Assembly (NCBI GenBank): GCA_900469955.1
Contig: UBYX01000031.1
Coordinates: 1-64,000, forward strand
DNA from: Hyphomicrobiales bacterium
Lineage (GTDB): Bacteria > Pseudomonadota > Alphaproteobacteria > Rhizobiales > Rhizobiaceae
Direction of reading: 5' to 3'
Length of the DNA stretch: 64,000 bases
The translations under genes were made by a program, and so were the position numbers. The notes under the pieces were generated by a model that had not been told where the DNA came from, ran no database searches, and saw only the letters and a list, made by a program, of their open reading frames with translations. Below are positions 17,328 through 26,779 of this stretch, one piece after another. The first letter of the stretch is position 1; every line of letters starts with the position of its first letter.

Positions 17328-18893
17328 CTACGCCGCTTCCCTCAACGGATCGTCGGGATCAATGCCGTAATCCTTGAGTTTCCGGTATAGCGTGGACCTC
17401 CCGATCCCCAGCTTTCTGGCGACCTGGCTCATCTGGCCGCGATAGAATTTGAGCGCAAAACGGATAAGCTCTTCTTCCACATCGGCAAGCTTCCTCACCT
17501 CGCCGGCCTCGTCGGTGCTGACGATGATATTGTCCGCCGTCGGATAGGCAGCGGCCAGCATGGCCTTCGGATCCGGCTTTCCGACCCGCGCTCTTTCGCT
17601 GTTTGCAAAGACCGGCGATTCGGCGAGTGCTTCGCGCATCGCGCGGTCCGCCACGAAGGACGGCGGCGGAGCGACAGCGGTTGCGACGAGTTCGGCGGAA
17701 TGGAATTCCGGCACCTGCGCGGCGATCTGCGGAAAATCCGCGTCGGTCAGTTCATCGCCTTCCGCAAGCACCACGGCCCGGAAGACGGCATTCTCGAGCT
17801 GACGGATATTGCCCGGCCAGTCGTAGGCCGTCAGCAGCCCGAGTGCGCTCGGACCGACCGTCAGCGTCTTCGGCAGCTTCTGTTCGGTGGAGAAGCGCTC
17901 GGCAAAGACGCGGGCGAGATGGGGAATGTCCTCCTTGCGGCGACGCAGCGCCGGGATCGTGATCGGGAAGACGTTGAGGCGATAGTAGAGGTCCTCGCGG
18001 AAGCGCCCTGCGCGGACCTCCTCTATCAGGTCCTTGTTGGTTGCAGAAATAAGGCGGACATTGACCTTCTGCACCTTGGCGGCGCCGACGGTCTCGATTT
18101 CGCCTTGTTGCACGGCGCGAAGGAGCTTCACCTGCACGTCGAGCGGCAGGTCGCCGATCTCGTCCAGGAAAAGCGTGCCGCCGTCCGCTTCGACGAACTT
18201 GCCGGTATGCTTTTCCGAAGCGCCGGTAAAGGCGCCCTTCTCGTGGCCGAAAAGGATGCTTTCCACCAGGTTGTGGGGAATGGCCCCGCAATTGACCGTG
18301 ATGAACGGTTTGCCGGCACGGTCGCCGTTCGACTGGATAGCGCGGGCGATCATTTCCTTGCCGACGCCCGATTCGCCTTCCAGGACCACCGGAATGTTGG
18401 AATGAGCAGCACGCTGGGCGAGATCGATGACCCGCAGCATATCGGGGCTTGCCGAGACGATATCGCCGAAACCGACGGCCCCGGGACGCTGGCGCCGTCC
18501 GGCACGGGCTTTCGATTCCTTCTGGTCGAGCTTCAGCGCATTGGCGACCGAGGCAGCGATCCGCTCCGGCGAGACCGGTTTAACGACGAAATCGAAAGCG
18601 CCGGCGCGCATCGCCTGGACGACCGAATCGATGCTGCCCTGCCCGGTCTGGACGATCACCGGCGTCTCGATACCGAGTTCGCGGATCGCCGCGAGGAAGG
18701 TGAGCCCGTCCATCTCCGGCATCATCAGGTCGAGCACGATGACGTTGACGTCGACCGCGGTCCGCTTCAGGAACTCAAGTGCGACGAGACCGTTTTCGGC
18801 GAGATGTGCGGAATGGCCATATCGCTCCACGGCGTGCTTCAACAGGCGACGTTGAATCGGATCATCATCGACAACGAGGATTTGCGCAATCAT
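17328..18893 (-). CDS. NtrC-type sigma-54-dependent response regulator
   Basis: The 521-residue protein has three domains in order: a receiver (residues 1-120, phospho-acceptor Asp55 in VLDLMMPEMDG), an AAA+ sigma-54 activator domain (Walker A GESGVGKE, the RpoN-contact loop GAFTGASE, Walker B TLFLDEIG) and a C-terminal Fis-type helix-turn-helix (KLGIGRSTLYRKLKDYGIDP). It therefore activates RpoN promoters when phosphorylated. No histidine kinase is next to it, so its partner is unlinked. It is divergent from the M3 peptidase gene. Confidence 0.95.
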   Translation of the reverse strand: MIAQILVVDDDPIQRRLLKHAVERYGHSAHLAENGLVALEFLKRTAVDVNVIVLDLMMPEMDGLTFLAAIRELGIETPVIVQTGQGSIDSVVQAMRAGAFDFVVKPVSPERIAASVANALKLDQKESKARAGRRQRPGAVGFGDIVSASPDMLRVIDLAQRAAHSNIPVVLEGESGVGKEMIARAIQSNGDRAGKPFITVNCGAIPHNLVESILFGHEKGAFTGASEKHTGKFVEADGGTLFLDEIGDLPLDVQVKLLRAVQQGEIETVGAAKVQKVNVRLISATNKDLIEEVRAGRFREDLYYRLNVFPITIPALRRRKEDIPHLARVFAERFSTEQKLPKTLTVGPSALGLLTAYDWPGNIRQLENAVFRAVVLAEGDELTDADFPQIAAQVPEFHSAELVATAVAPPPSFVADRAMREALAESPVFANSERARVGKPDPKAMLAAAYPTADNIIVSTDEAGEVRKLADVEEELIRFALKFYRGQMSQVARKLGIGRSTLYRKLKDYGIDPDDPLREAA

Positions 18894-19057
18894 GCTCGGC
18901 TCCCGGCTACGTTCATCGTGCCCCCTTTCGGGCTCTTATGTAGCCGGTTGTGTCAGAAAGGCTTGAACATCCCCTTTTGAGAAAAGCTTGCATTTTAACT
19001 GAGGGCGATGAAAACAACTTCGCAGAAACCGGACCGTAAAATCAGAAGGACAAGGCG

Positions 19058-20917
19058 ATGAGACGACCCGAAACCGCGTTCCGTGAAATTCCTGCCGCGA
19101 CAGCCGCAGGCAACGCCGCATCCGACCCGGCGCTCGGATTGCTGCCGGTCTGGAAGCTGTCGGATCTCTACCCTGCCAAGGACGCGCCGGCCTATGCGGC
19201 AGACATGGAAAAAGCGGAAAAGCTTTCGCTCGCCTTCGAGGAGAAGTGGAAGGGCAAGCTTTCGGACGCCGCGACGAAGACCGGCGCCGGCGGTATAGGC
19301 GAGGCACTGAAGGAATACGAGGCGTTGGACGATCTCCTCGGCAAGCTCGGCTCCTTTGCCGGCCTCACCTACTTTTCCGACACGACCGATCCCGCCAACG
19401 GCAAGTTCTATGGAGACGCGCAAGCGAAGCTCACCGACCTTTCGTCGCATCTGCTTTTCTTCGCACTCGAGCTGAACCGCGTCGAGGACGCCGTCATGGA
19501 CGCCTGCATGGACCGCGATCCGACCGCCGGCCATTACCGGCCCTGGATCGTCGATCTCCGGAAGGACAAGCCTTTCCAGCTCGAGGACAAGCTGGAACAG
19601 CTCTTCCTCGAAAAATCGATGACGAGCGCTGCGGCCTTCAATCGGCTGTTCGACGAAACCATGGCAGAGCTGCGCTTCGAGGTGGAAGGCGAAAAACTGC
19701 CGCTCGAAGTAACCCTCAACATGCTGCAGGAGCCTCAGCCGGAAGTACGCGCCAAGGCTGCCGCGGCACTGTCCAGGGCCTTCGGCGAAAATCTCCGCGT
19801 CTTCACGCTGATCACCAACACGCTCGCCAAGGACAAGGAGATTTCCGACCGCTGGCGGGGATTCGAGGACATCGCCGACAGCCGCCATCTCGCCAATCGT
19901 GTCGAGCGGGAAGTGGTGGATGCGCTGGCCGCTGCGGTAAAGGATGCCTATCCGCGCCTGTCGCACCGCTACTATGCGATGAAGGCAAAGTGGCTCGGCA
20001 TGGAGCAGCTCAATTTTTGGGACCGCAATGCGCCGCTGCCGGAAACCCCGACCGCGCTCATTCCCTGGACCGATGCGAAGGAAACGGTGCTTTCCGCCTA
20101 TCGCGGCTTTGCCCCGGAAATGGCCGAGATCGCCGGCCGCTTCTTCGAGGAGGAATGGATCGACGCCCCGGTTCGTCCCGGCAAGGCGCCGGGCGCTTTC
20201 GCGCATCCGGTGGTGCCGTCTGCCCATCCTTATGTGCTCGTCAACTACATGGGCAAGCCGCGCGACGTGATGACGCTCGCCCATGAACTCGGCCACGGCG
20301 TGCACCAGGTGCTCGCGGGCGATCAGGGCGCGCTGATGTGCCAGACGCCGCTGACGCTCGCCGAGACGGCCTCGGTCTTCGGCGAAATGCTGACTTTCCG
20401 GGCGCTCCTCGAAAAGACGAAGGACAAGCGGGAACGCAAGGCCATGCTCGCCCAGAAGGTCGAGGACATGATCAACACGGTCGTGCGCCAGATCGCCTTC
20501 TACCAGTTCGAGCGCAAGGTACACGCAGCTCGCAAGGAAGGCGAGTTGACGGCCGAACAGATCGGCGAATTGTGGCTGTCGGTCCAGGGCGAAAGCCTCG
20601 GCCCTGCGATTAAAATCTCGGAGGGTTATGAGAGCTGGTGGACCTACATCCCCCACTTCATCCACTCGCCCTTCTACGTCTATGCCTATGCCTTCGGCGA
20701 CTGCCTGGTGAATTCGCTCTACGCGGTCTACCAGAACGCCGCGCCGGGCTTCCAGCAGAAGTATTTCGAACTCCTGAAGGCTGGCGGCACCAAGCACCAT
20801 TCGGAACTCCTGAAGCCGTTCGGCCTCGATGCCACCGATCCGTCCTTCTGGTCGAAGGGCCTGTCGATGATCGAAAGCCTGATCGACGAGCTTGAGGCCT
20901 TGGACAAGGGCGCCTGA
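19058..20917 (+). CDS. pepF: M3-family oligoendopeptidase F-type metallopeptidase
   Basis: The 619-residue cytoplasmic enzyme carries the zinc motif HELGHGVHQ (HExxH) followed about 25 residues later by the third ligand in LAETASVFGE. The rest, including the helical N-domain and a C-terminal FIHSPFYVYAYAFGDCLVNS, fits the M3B oligoendopeptidase (PepF) subfamily. These enzymes hydrolyse short peptides. It is followed by pabB after 9 bases; the link is positional. Confidence 0.93.
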   Translation: MRRPETAFREIPAATAAGNAASDPALGLLPVWKLSDLYPAKDAPAYAADMEKAEKLSLAFEEKWKGKLSDAATKTGAGGIGEALKEYEALDDLLGKLGSFAGLTYFSDTTDPANGKFYGDAQAKLTDLSSHLLFFALELNRVEDAVMDACMDRDPTAGHYRPWIVDLRKDKPFQLEDKLEQLFLEKSMTSAAAFNRLFDETMAELRFEVEGEKLPLEVTLNMLQEPQPEVRAKAAAALSRAFGENLRVFTLITNTLAKDKEISDRWRGFEDIADSRHLANRVEREVVDALAAAVKDAYPRLSHRYYAMKAKWLGMEQLNFWDRNAPLPETPTALIPWTDAKETVLSAYRGFAPEMAEIAGRFFEEEWIDAPVRPGKAPGAFAHPVVPSAHPYVLVNYMGKPRDVMTLAHELGHGVHQVLAGDQGALMCQTPLTLAETASVFGEMLTFRALLEKTKDKRERKAMLAQKVEDMINTVVRQIAFYQFERKVHAARKEGELTAEQIGELWLSVQGESLGPAIKISEGYESWWTYIPHFIHSPFYVYAYAFGDCLVNSLYAVYQNAAPGFQQKYFELLKAGGTKHHSELLKPFGLDATDPSFWSKGLSMIESLIDELEALDKGA

Positions 20918-20926
20918 GGCGTTCCG

Positions 20927-22096
20927 ATGGAGCAGAAGGCGCCCTACGCGCTCTTTCGTGATGACCCTGCCGGCCGGAGCCTCGTCTTCGACCGGCCTGA
21001 GGAGGTCGTCTTTGCCCGCACCGCAAACGAAGTGCTGCCTGCGCTGCAGCGCCTGGAAGAAGCGCGCCGCGCCGGCCGCTGGCTGGCGGGCTACCTTTCC
21101 TACGAAACCGGCCACATCTTCGAGGAAAAACTCAAACACCTGATCGTGCCCAAGCGGGATACGCCGCTGATCGCGATGGGCATATTCGAGAAACCCGCGG
21201 GAAACCAACATCCGCTGGCCTTGCCTCCCGAGGCCCCATCAGGCGCTGCAATACCGCCGTTTCTCGAAAACCCCACGGCCGCCTGGGACCTCGAGGCCTA
21301 TCGGGAGCGCTTCGACCGACTGCACGAACACCTGCGCCGCGGCGACTGCTACCAGGCGAACCTGACGATGCCGATCACGGCCCGTTGGCAGGGCGATCCG
21401 CGCCAGGCCTTCTGGTCGCTCGTCTCGCGTCAGCCGGTCCGTTACGGCGCCCTCGTCGACCTTGGCGGCCCCGTCATCCTGTCGCGATCGCCGGAACTTT
21501 TCTTTTCCGTCGATGCCGAGCGCTTCATCGAGACCCATCCGATGAAAGGAACGGCCCCGCGCGGTAAAACCGCCGAAGAGGATGCAGCGATCGTCGCGGC
21601 GATGCTTGCAGACGAAAAGACCCAGGCCGAAAACCGCATGATCGTCGACCTCTTGCGCAACGACATCTCTGTCATCAGCGAGGTCGGTACGCTGTCCGTC
21701 CCGAAACTTTTCGCGATCGAGACCTATCCGACCGTCCACCAGATGGTGAGCCATGTGCGGGCAAAACTTCTGCCCGAAGTCGGCTTCCCGCAGATCCTTG
21801 CCGCCCTGTTTCCCTGCGGTTCGATCACGGGGGCGCCGAAGATGTGGGCCATGCAGATCCTCGCACGGCTGGAGGTCGGCCCGCGCGATGTCTATTGCGG
21901 CGCGATCGGTTATTGCGATCCGGCCGGCCCCATGCGTTTTTCGGTGGCAATCCGGACGATCACGCTTTTCAATGACGGAAAGGCGGTCTTCAATGTCGGC
22001 GGCGGCATCGTCTTCGACTCCGAGGCCGAAGCCGAGTATGATGAGTGTCTTCTGAAGGCACGTTTTGCGGTAGGCGATCAATGGATTTCTCGCTGA
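20927..22096 (+). CDS. pabB: Aminodeoxychorismate synthase component I
   Basis: PabB converts chorismate with ammonia to 4-amino-4-deoxychorismate on the way to p-aminobenzoate and folate. The 389-residue chorismate-binding protein shows THPMKGTAPRG, LLRNDISVISEVG, the signature FPCGSITGAPKMWAM and a glycine-rich end (NVGGGIVFDSEAEAEYDECL). No glutaminase domain is fused or adjacent, so PabA must be encoded elsewhere. Its end overlaps the next gene by 16 bases, matching the chorismate-to-PABA pathway. Confidence 0.94.
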   Translation: MEQKAPYALFRDDPAGRSLVFDRPEEVVFARTANEVLPALQRLEEARRAGRWLAGYLSYETGHIFEEKLKHLIVPKRDTPLIAMGIFEKPAGNQHPLALPPEAPSGAAIPPFLENPTAAWDLEAYRERFDRLHEHLRRGDCYQANLTMPITARWQGDPRQAFWSLVSRQPVRYGALVDLGGPVILSRSPELFFSVDAERFIETHPMKGTAPRGKTAEEDAAIVAAMLADEKTQAENRMIVDLLRNDISVISEVGTLSVPKLFAIETYPTVHQMVSHVRAKLLPEVGFPQILAALFPCGSITGAPKMWAMQILARLEVGPRDVYCGAIGYCDPAGPMRFSVAIRTITLFNDGKAVFNVGGGIVFDSEAEAEYDECLLKARFAVGDQWISR

Positions 22097-22761
22097 TCGA
22101 AACGATGCGCTGGGAACCGGGTTCGGGTTTCCTGCGCATGGAGCAGCACCTGCGCCGGCTCAAGCGCTCGGCCGATGCCCTCGGATTCCGCCCGCCGCCG
22201 CCGGACACGTTGAAGCAGCTCGAGGCGGCGATCGGCGGCGACGACGCCATGCGCGTCCGTCTCGTCATGACCTACCGCGGCAAGATCGAGATCACGGTGA
22301 CGCCTTTCATCCCGGCTCCGGCCGGGACGGTGTGGCGTGTCCGGGTTGCGACCACAAAACTTCCATCGGACGATCCCCTTTTCCGCCACAAGACCTCCCG
22401 GCGGGAACCCTATGAAGCGGCCCGCGCCGAGTTTTCGCCTGCCGAAGCGGACGAGGTAATCCTTCTCAACGAGCGCGGCGAAATCTGTGAAGGCACGATC
22501 ACCAACGTCTTCATCGAGGAGGCGGACGGCCAGTTGCTTACGCCGGCGCTGACGAGCGGGCTTCTGCCCGGCGTGTTGCGGGCCGAGCTAATTCGTGAGG
22601 GAAAGGCGCGCAGCCAGATACTTCGCCTCGAAGACCTCGGGGGTCGCCGGCTATTCGTCGGCAATTCGCTCCGCGGCCTCATCCCCGCCCAACTTGTGGG
22701 CCGCGCACAGCAGTCCGAAGGCGTCTGCACCGATACGGTTGCGCGCAGAACCGCGGGGTAG
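22081..22761 (+). CDS. pabC: Class IV aminotransferase / 4-amino-4-deoxychorismate lyase
   Basis: The 226-residue PLP enzyme opens DFSLIETMRWEPGSGFLRME and has class IV (BCAT/ADCL) features: the PLP lysine region FRHKTSRREPY, NERGEICEGTITNVFIE, and LTSGLLPGVLRAEL. ADC lyase cleaves aminodeoxychorismate to p-aminobenzoate and pyruvate. The 16-base overlap with pabB makes this role very likely, although D-amino-acid aminotransferase relatives look similar. The ATG at 22081 has a good domain-consistent start. Confidence 0.9.
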   Translation: MDFSLIETMRWEPGSGFLRMEQHLRRLKRSADALGFRPPPPDTLKQLEAAIGGDDAMRVRLVMTYRGKIEITVTPFIPAPAGTVWRVRVATTKLPSDDPLFRHKTSRREPYEAARAEFSPAEADEVILLNERGEICEGTITNVFIEEADGQLLTPALTSGLLPGVLRAELIREGKARSQILRLEDLGGRRLFVGNSLRGLIPAQLVGRAQQSEGVCTDTVARRTAG

Positions 22762-22767
22762 AGTCGG

Positions 22768-23142
22768 ATGAGCGCGTCGCAGCCCCTTGCCGACCACCTG
22801 CTCTCGCTCGAAGCGGCGCTGCAGACGCGAGAGGTCCGCAGTTCCGAGACACGGCTGCGCGACCTCCTGGCGCCCGACTTCCGCGAATTTGGGCGCTCCG
22901 GCCTTGCTTACACCTTCAACGACATCATGACCCGTCTGGTGGTGGAGGATGGGCCGGCCAACAGCTCGATCTCCAATTTCACCGTTTCAATGCTGGGCGA
23001 GACGGTAGCGCTTGCCACCTATCGCGGCACGCGGCTCAATGCTGATGGCAACAGGCAGTTCACCAACCGCAGCTCGATCTGGCGGCTCGACGCCGACGGC
23101 AAATGGCGCATGGTCTTCCATCAGGGCACGGCCACCGAATAG
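22768..23142 (+). CDS. DUF4440 / NTF2-like small protein
   Basis: The 124-residue protein fits the SnoaL/NTF2-like DUF4440 fold: LLSLEAALQTREVRSSETRL, LLAPDFREFGRSGLAY, and a C-terminal strand pair RSSIWRLDADGKWRMVFHQG. These form a cone-shaped pocket; some are steroid isomerases or calmodulin-kinase association domains, most are uncharacterised. It follows pabC by 6 bases and is likely in the same operon. Confidence 0.88.
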   Translation: MSASQPLADHLLSLEAALQTREVRSSETRLRDLLAPDFREFGRSGLAYTFNDIMTRLVVEDGPANSSISNFTVSMLGETVALATYRGTRLNADGNRQFTNRSSIWRLDADGKWRMVFHQGTATE

Positions 23143-23150
23143 CGAATTTC

Positions 23151-23414
23151 CTAGAGCGCATTGCCCGGCATTTCAGGGATGGGAAGGAAAGGCGAGCCAT
23201 GCGCGCCGCGCTCTTTTGAAGAAGCGACCGTGACCGCCATGGTGCAGCCGATCAGGAACACCGCCCAGAACAGGAGCCACATCCGCCACTCGCTGCGGCT
23301 TTGCATGACCTGCAGCGGCGATATCCGCGTCCAGGCCTTCAATGCTGCCTCGCGCGGTCCCCATGCTCTGAACATTTCCGCCGCGACATAAAACGCCCTG
23401 CTCGATACTCTCAT
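23151..23414 (-). CDS. Possible small membrane protein, hypothetical
   Basis: An 87-residue frame from ATG 23414 contains a hydrophobic segment WLLFWAVFLIGCTMAVTVA flanked by charged residues and ends in a proline-rich tail. The single helix and RVSSRAFYVAAEMFRAWGPR start suggest a real inner-membrane protein; a TTG at 23447 would lengthen it. There is no convincing Shine-Dalgarno. I do not recognise the family. Confidence 0.4.
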   Translation of the reverse strand: MRVSSRAFYVAAEMFRAWGPREAALKAWTRISPLQVMQSRSEWRMWLLFWAVFLIGCTMAVTVASSKERGAHGSPFLPIPEMPGNAL

Positions 23415-23547
23415 CCGATACGCCCCGCATGCTGCACTGCAGTACAATTTGTAGGGCTGCCTTTCCGCGTTCCAAGTCCCAAGGAGCGATTTTTACAACC
23501 GGGTGAATATGGCTTAAACCGATCCTGAAACGGCACATTCGAACGGC

Positions 23548-24456
23548 ATGATTGAAAGAAGCTTGATTTACACGCCCTATGACGGCTCATCGACGCCCTT
23601 AACGATCGGGCTTCTGCAACTCGATCCTGCGCGCTGGATCGAGCCGGATGGCGATCTCGCCTACCATCTATCGGAAAAGAAGAGGCTCCTTGCGGAGCAT
23701 GCGGAGCAGGTTTTTCGCGCCGAACCGGGCACCGGGCAAGCGCAGCAGGAGATCCTGGATGCGTTGGTAGAATACCTGCCCGCCCATCATCCGGCCCTCT
23801 ATCGGCGAAACAGCAACCGCATGGAAATGGCCGGCCAGACCGTCGATCTTGCCGACGACCGCTTGCCGCCGCTCCTTTCAGCGGGCCTCCTCGTGCAGGA
23901 CGATCTCGTCATCATGCGCAGGGGCGACGACGGCTGGCGCATCGCTGCAGCCTTCCTTGCCTTCCCCTCCTCCTGGTCGCTTTCGGACAAGTTCGGCAAG
24001 GTGATGGACGAGATACATGCGCCGGTACCGGATTTCGCCGGCGGCAGCCGCAATGCCGGCCTCATCAACCGCATGTTCGACAACCTGTCGCCGGCCCGCT
24101 TCGTTGTGCGCTGGAACTGGTCGGTGAACTGGGGGTACGCCCTCTATCGGCCCGCCCCCCAACCCGCTTCCGAAACCGAACCCGTGCCGCCTGAGGATGC
24201 CTTCATCCGCATCGAACGCCAGACGTTGAGGAAGATGCCGGTTTCGGGCGACATCCTCTTCACCATCCGTATCTATCTCGATCCGGTGACGGCGCTGGCG
24301 GGCCGGCCGAACCGCAGGGAACTTGCCTCGTCGTTTGCCGACCAGCTCCAAGCCCTGACGCCGGAGCAGGCGGACTACAAGGGTCTGCTGCGCAAGCGCG
24401 ACGGCCTGGTTGCCATGCTGCGGAAAATGGCAACCGACTCGGCGACGGTTGGATAA
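23548..24456 (+). CDS. DUF3445 / haem-dependent oxidative N-demethylase (HODM)-type protein
   Basis: The 302-residue protein matches DUF3445: YTPYDGSSTPLTIGLLQLDP, DRLPPLLSAGLLVQDDLVIM and the C-terminal RKMPVSGDILFTIRIYLDPV. The HODM (dimethylamine monooxygenase) alpha subunit in this family binds haem and oxidatively N-demethylates small amines with partner reductases. No such partner genes are near, so the electron donor is unknown. It could have another substrate. Confidence 0.82.
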   Translation: MIERSLIYTPYDGSSTPLTIGLLQLDPARWIEPDGDLAYHLSEKKRLLAEHAEQVFRAEPGTGQAQQEILDALVEYLPAHHPALYRRNSNRMEMAGQTVDLADDRLPPLLSAGLLVQDDLVIMRRGDDGWRIAAAFLAFPSSWSLSDKFGKVMDEIHAPVPDFAGGSRNAGLINRMFDNLSPARFVVRWNWSVNWGYALYRPAPQPASETEPVPPEDAFIRIERQTLRKMPVSGDILFTIRIYLDPVTALAGRPNRRELASSFADQLQALTPEQADYKGLLRKRDGLVAMLRKMATDSATVG

Positions 24457-24610
24457 TTGCCGGATTTTCCCGGAAAGCCCGGCAGCCTCTTTATTGTGAC
24501 GCCGATTTATGATCTAGAGCGCCGCGAATTGCGCTTGCGCAAAGGTCATCCGTCCACTGCCGAAGAAGCGGGCCAGCGGCCGTTCGGCTGCCGATCCGAA
24601 GGAGAAAAAT

Positions 24611-26056
24611 ATGTCAGAGCCTAACTATCCGGTTTATGCCGAAATCACCGGTCCGATCGTGATGATCGGTTTCGGCTCGATCGGCCGCGGCACCCTGCCG
24701 CTGATCGAACGTCATTTCAAGTTCGACAAGAACCGGATGGTGGTCATCGATCCGCTCGACGACGAGACCGGCATCCTTGCCAAGCACGGCGTCCGTCATA
24801 TCAAGGAATATGTGACCAAGGAGAACTACAAGGAACTCCTGAAGCCGCTTCTCACCGCCGGCAAGGGCCAGGGCTTCTGCGTCAACCTTTCGGTCGACAC
24901 CGGCTCGCTCGACCTGATGAAACTCTGCCGCAAGCATGACGTGCTCTACGTCGACACGGTCGTCGAGCCCTGGCTCGGCTTCTATTTCGACAAGAACATG
25001 AAGAACGCCGACCGCACCAACTATGCTCTGCGCGAAACCGTGCGCAAGGAAAAGGCGAAGAACCCGGGCGGCGCAACCGCCGTTTCCACCTGCGGCGCCA
25101 ATCCGGGCATGGTCTCCTGGTTCGTCAAGCAGGCGCTGGTCAACCTTGCCAACGACATCGGCGTGAAGTTCGACGAGCCCGACCAGCACGATCGCGAAGG
25201 CTGGGCCAGGCTGATGAAGAAGCTCGGCGTCAAGGGCGTCCACATCGCCGAACGCGACACCCAGCGCACCAAGCATCCGAAGCCGCTCAACGTCTTCTGG
25301 AACACCTGGTCCGTCGAAGGCTTCATTTCGGAAGGTCTGCAGCCGGCCGAACTTGGCTGGGGCACTCACGAAGAATGGATGCCGAAAAACGCCAAGCGGC
25401 ATAAGAAGGGCTGCCAGGCGGCGATCTATCTGGAGCAGCCCGGCGCCAACACGCGCGTGCGCACCTGGTGCCCGACACCCGGCCCGCAATACGGCTTCCT
25501 CGTCACCCACAATGAATCGATCTCGATCGCCGACTACTTCACGGTTCGCGACAAGGATGGCGAAGTCACCTTCCGCCCGACCTGCCATTACGCCTACCAC
25601 CCGGCCAATGACGCGGTTCTGTCGCTGCACGAAATGTTCGGCAATGGCGGCACGCCGCAGCCGGTTCACCACGTTCTCGACGAGGACGAACTGGAGGACG
25701 GCATCGACGAACTCGGCGTTCTCCTCTATGGCCATGAAAAGAACGCCTACTGGTACGGCTCGCGCCTGTCGCTCGAGGAAACCCGTCGCATCGCCCCCTA
25801 CCAGAACGCCACCGGCCTGCAGGTGACCTCGGCCGTCCTCGCCGGCATGGTCTGGGCGCTCGAAAACCCGACCGCCGGCATCGTCGAAGCCGACGAGATC
25901 GACTACAAGCGCTGCCTTGAAGTCCAGCTCCCCTATCTCGGCCCGGTCGAAGGCCATTACACGGACTGGACCCCCCTCGACGGCCGCCCGGGCCTCTTCC
26001 CGGAAGACCTCGACGAGAAGGATCCGTGGCAGTTCAGGAACATCCTCGTTCGCTGA
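24611..26056 (+). CDS. hss: Homospermidine synthase
   Basis: The 481-residue protein matches bacterial homospermidine synthase, which uses NAD+ to make sym-homospermidine from two putrescines (or spermidine plus putrescine). It has the nucleotide-binding GFGSIGRG at residues 20-27, the VIDPLDDE strand, and the highly conserved SVDTGSLDLMKLCRKHDVLY and ANPGMVSWFVKQALVN blocks. A clean intrinsic terminator follows at 26071, and no other polyamine genes are close. Confidence 0.95.
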   Translation: MSEPNYPVYAEITGPIVMIGFGSIGRGTLPLIERHFKFDKNRMVVIDPLDDETGILAKHGVRHIKEYVTKENYKELLKPLLTAGKGQGFCVNLSVDTGSLDLMKLCRKHDVLYVDTVVEPWLGFYFDKNMKNADRTNYALRETVRKEKAKNPGGATAVSTCGANPGMVSWFVKQALVNLANDIGVKFDEPDQHDREGWARLMKKLGVKGVHIAERDTQRTKHPKPLNVFWNTWSVEGFISEGLQPAELGWGTHEEWMPKNAKRHKKGCQAAIYLEQPGANTRVRTWCPTPGPQYGFLVTHNESISIADYFTVRDKDGEVTFRPTCHYAYHPANDAVLSLHEMFGNGGTPQPVHHVLDEDELEDGIDELGVLLYGHEKNAYWYGSRLSLEETRRIAPYQNATGLQVTSAVLAGMVWALENPTAGIVEADEIDYKRCLEVQLPYLGPVEGHYTDWTPLDGRPGLFPEDLDEKDPWQFRNILVR

Positions 26057-26070
26057 CGCCTGCAAACGCA

Positions 26071-26099
26071 AAAACCGCCTGTTATCGACAGGCGGTTTT
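26071..26099 (+). terminator. Intrinsic terminator after hss
   Basis: AAAACCGCCTGT and ACAGGCGGTTTT are perfectly paired around TATCG. Confidence 0.93.
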
Positions 26100-26202
26100 C
26101 GCCTCTCGAAACTTCTGCCTTTTCAACGCCACATCTTGCGTTACATAGGTTCCGAACGGCATGTTTTGCCGAAAGGGACGACCGAGTCGCGGGAGACAGA
26201 TC

Positions 26203-26565
26203 ATGAAAATCAAAGCGAGCCTTGTGCTCATCGCCGCTGCCAGCCTGAGCGCCTGCGTTTCCTCTCCGCAGCCGACCCGGGTGTCGGCTCCGGCTCAGCC
26301 TCAGGGGGTCGAAGGTACCTGGGTCGATCCGAACGGCATCGTCTCCTCGTTCCAGGCCGGCACGTTCAACACCCGCTCCAGCGACAGCAACACGCTGCTC
26401 GCCTCGGGCACCTATACCAGCCTGTCGCCGACGCTGGTCGAGATCAACATGACATCGCTGGTGAGAAAGACGCAGTCGCGCGTCAATTGCTCTCTGGTCA
26501 ACCCGAGCCAGTTGAATTGCACGCAGGACAGCGGCGCCCAGTTCTCGCTGACGCGCCGTAGCTGA
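26203..26565 (+). CDS. omp10: Omp10-type outer-membrane lipoprotein
   Basis: The 120-residue product has a lipoprotein signal with lipobox LSAC and lipidation at Cys18. The mature part (GVEGTWVDPNGIVSSFQAGT, SPTLVEINMTSLVRKTQSRV and the C-terminal FSLTRR) closely resembles Brucella Omp10. Such proteins sit on the outer membrane and are surface-exposed antigens in Brucella. The start is set by GGGAG ahead of ATG 26203. Confidence 0.9.
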   Translation: MKIKASLVLIAAASLSACVSSPQPTRVSAPAQPQGVEGTWVDPNGIVSSFQAGTFNTRSSDSNTLLASGTYTSLSPTLVEINMTSLVRKTQSRVNCSLVNPSQLNCTQDSGAQFSLTRRS

Positions 26566-26591
26566 GAACCGCTATTTCGCAATTTCCAGAA

Positions 26592-26611
26592 CCCCGCCTC
26601 GGCGGGGTTTT
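26592..26611 (+). terminator. Intrinsic terminator after omp10
   Basis: CCCCGCC and GGCGGGG pair, with a short loop, then TTTT. Confidence 0.85.
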
Positions 26612-26779
26612 CGCGTTTGGAGAGAGGCGCGCCGTCGTGCAACCCTGTCATATTTCCCCTTGAATCCGCTCTGGCTTGATGAAAACATGCGCTGCACAAC
26701 GATTGTCACGGTGGGACGCTAGAACAATCGGGGTGAGGCGGCGGGAAGCCGACCGATAAAAACAGGAGAGAGAAATCAG

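Noticed and set aside
18995..21211. Minus-strand 738-residue frame
   Set aside because: It is antisense to the M3 peptidase gene, with no recognisable domain.
24614..26071. Minus-strand 485-residue frame
   Set aside because: It mirrors homospermidine synthase and has no recognisable motif.
26645..26665. Pho-box-like CTGTCAT upstream of the 5'-nucleotidase gene
   Set aside because: Only one half-site matches; the second half, CCCCTTG, does not fit, so PhoB control is not supported.
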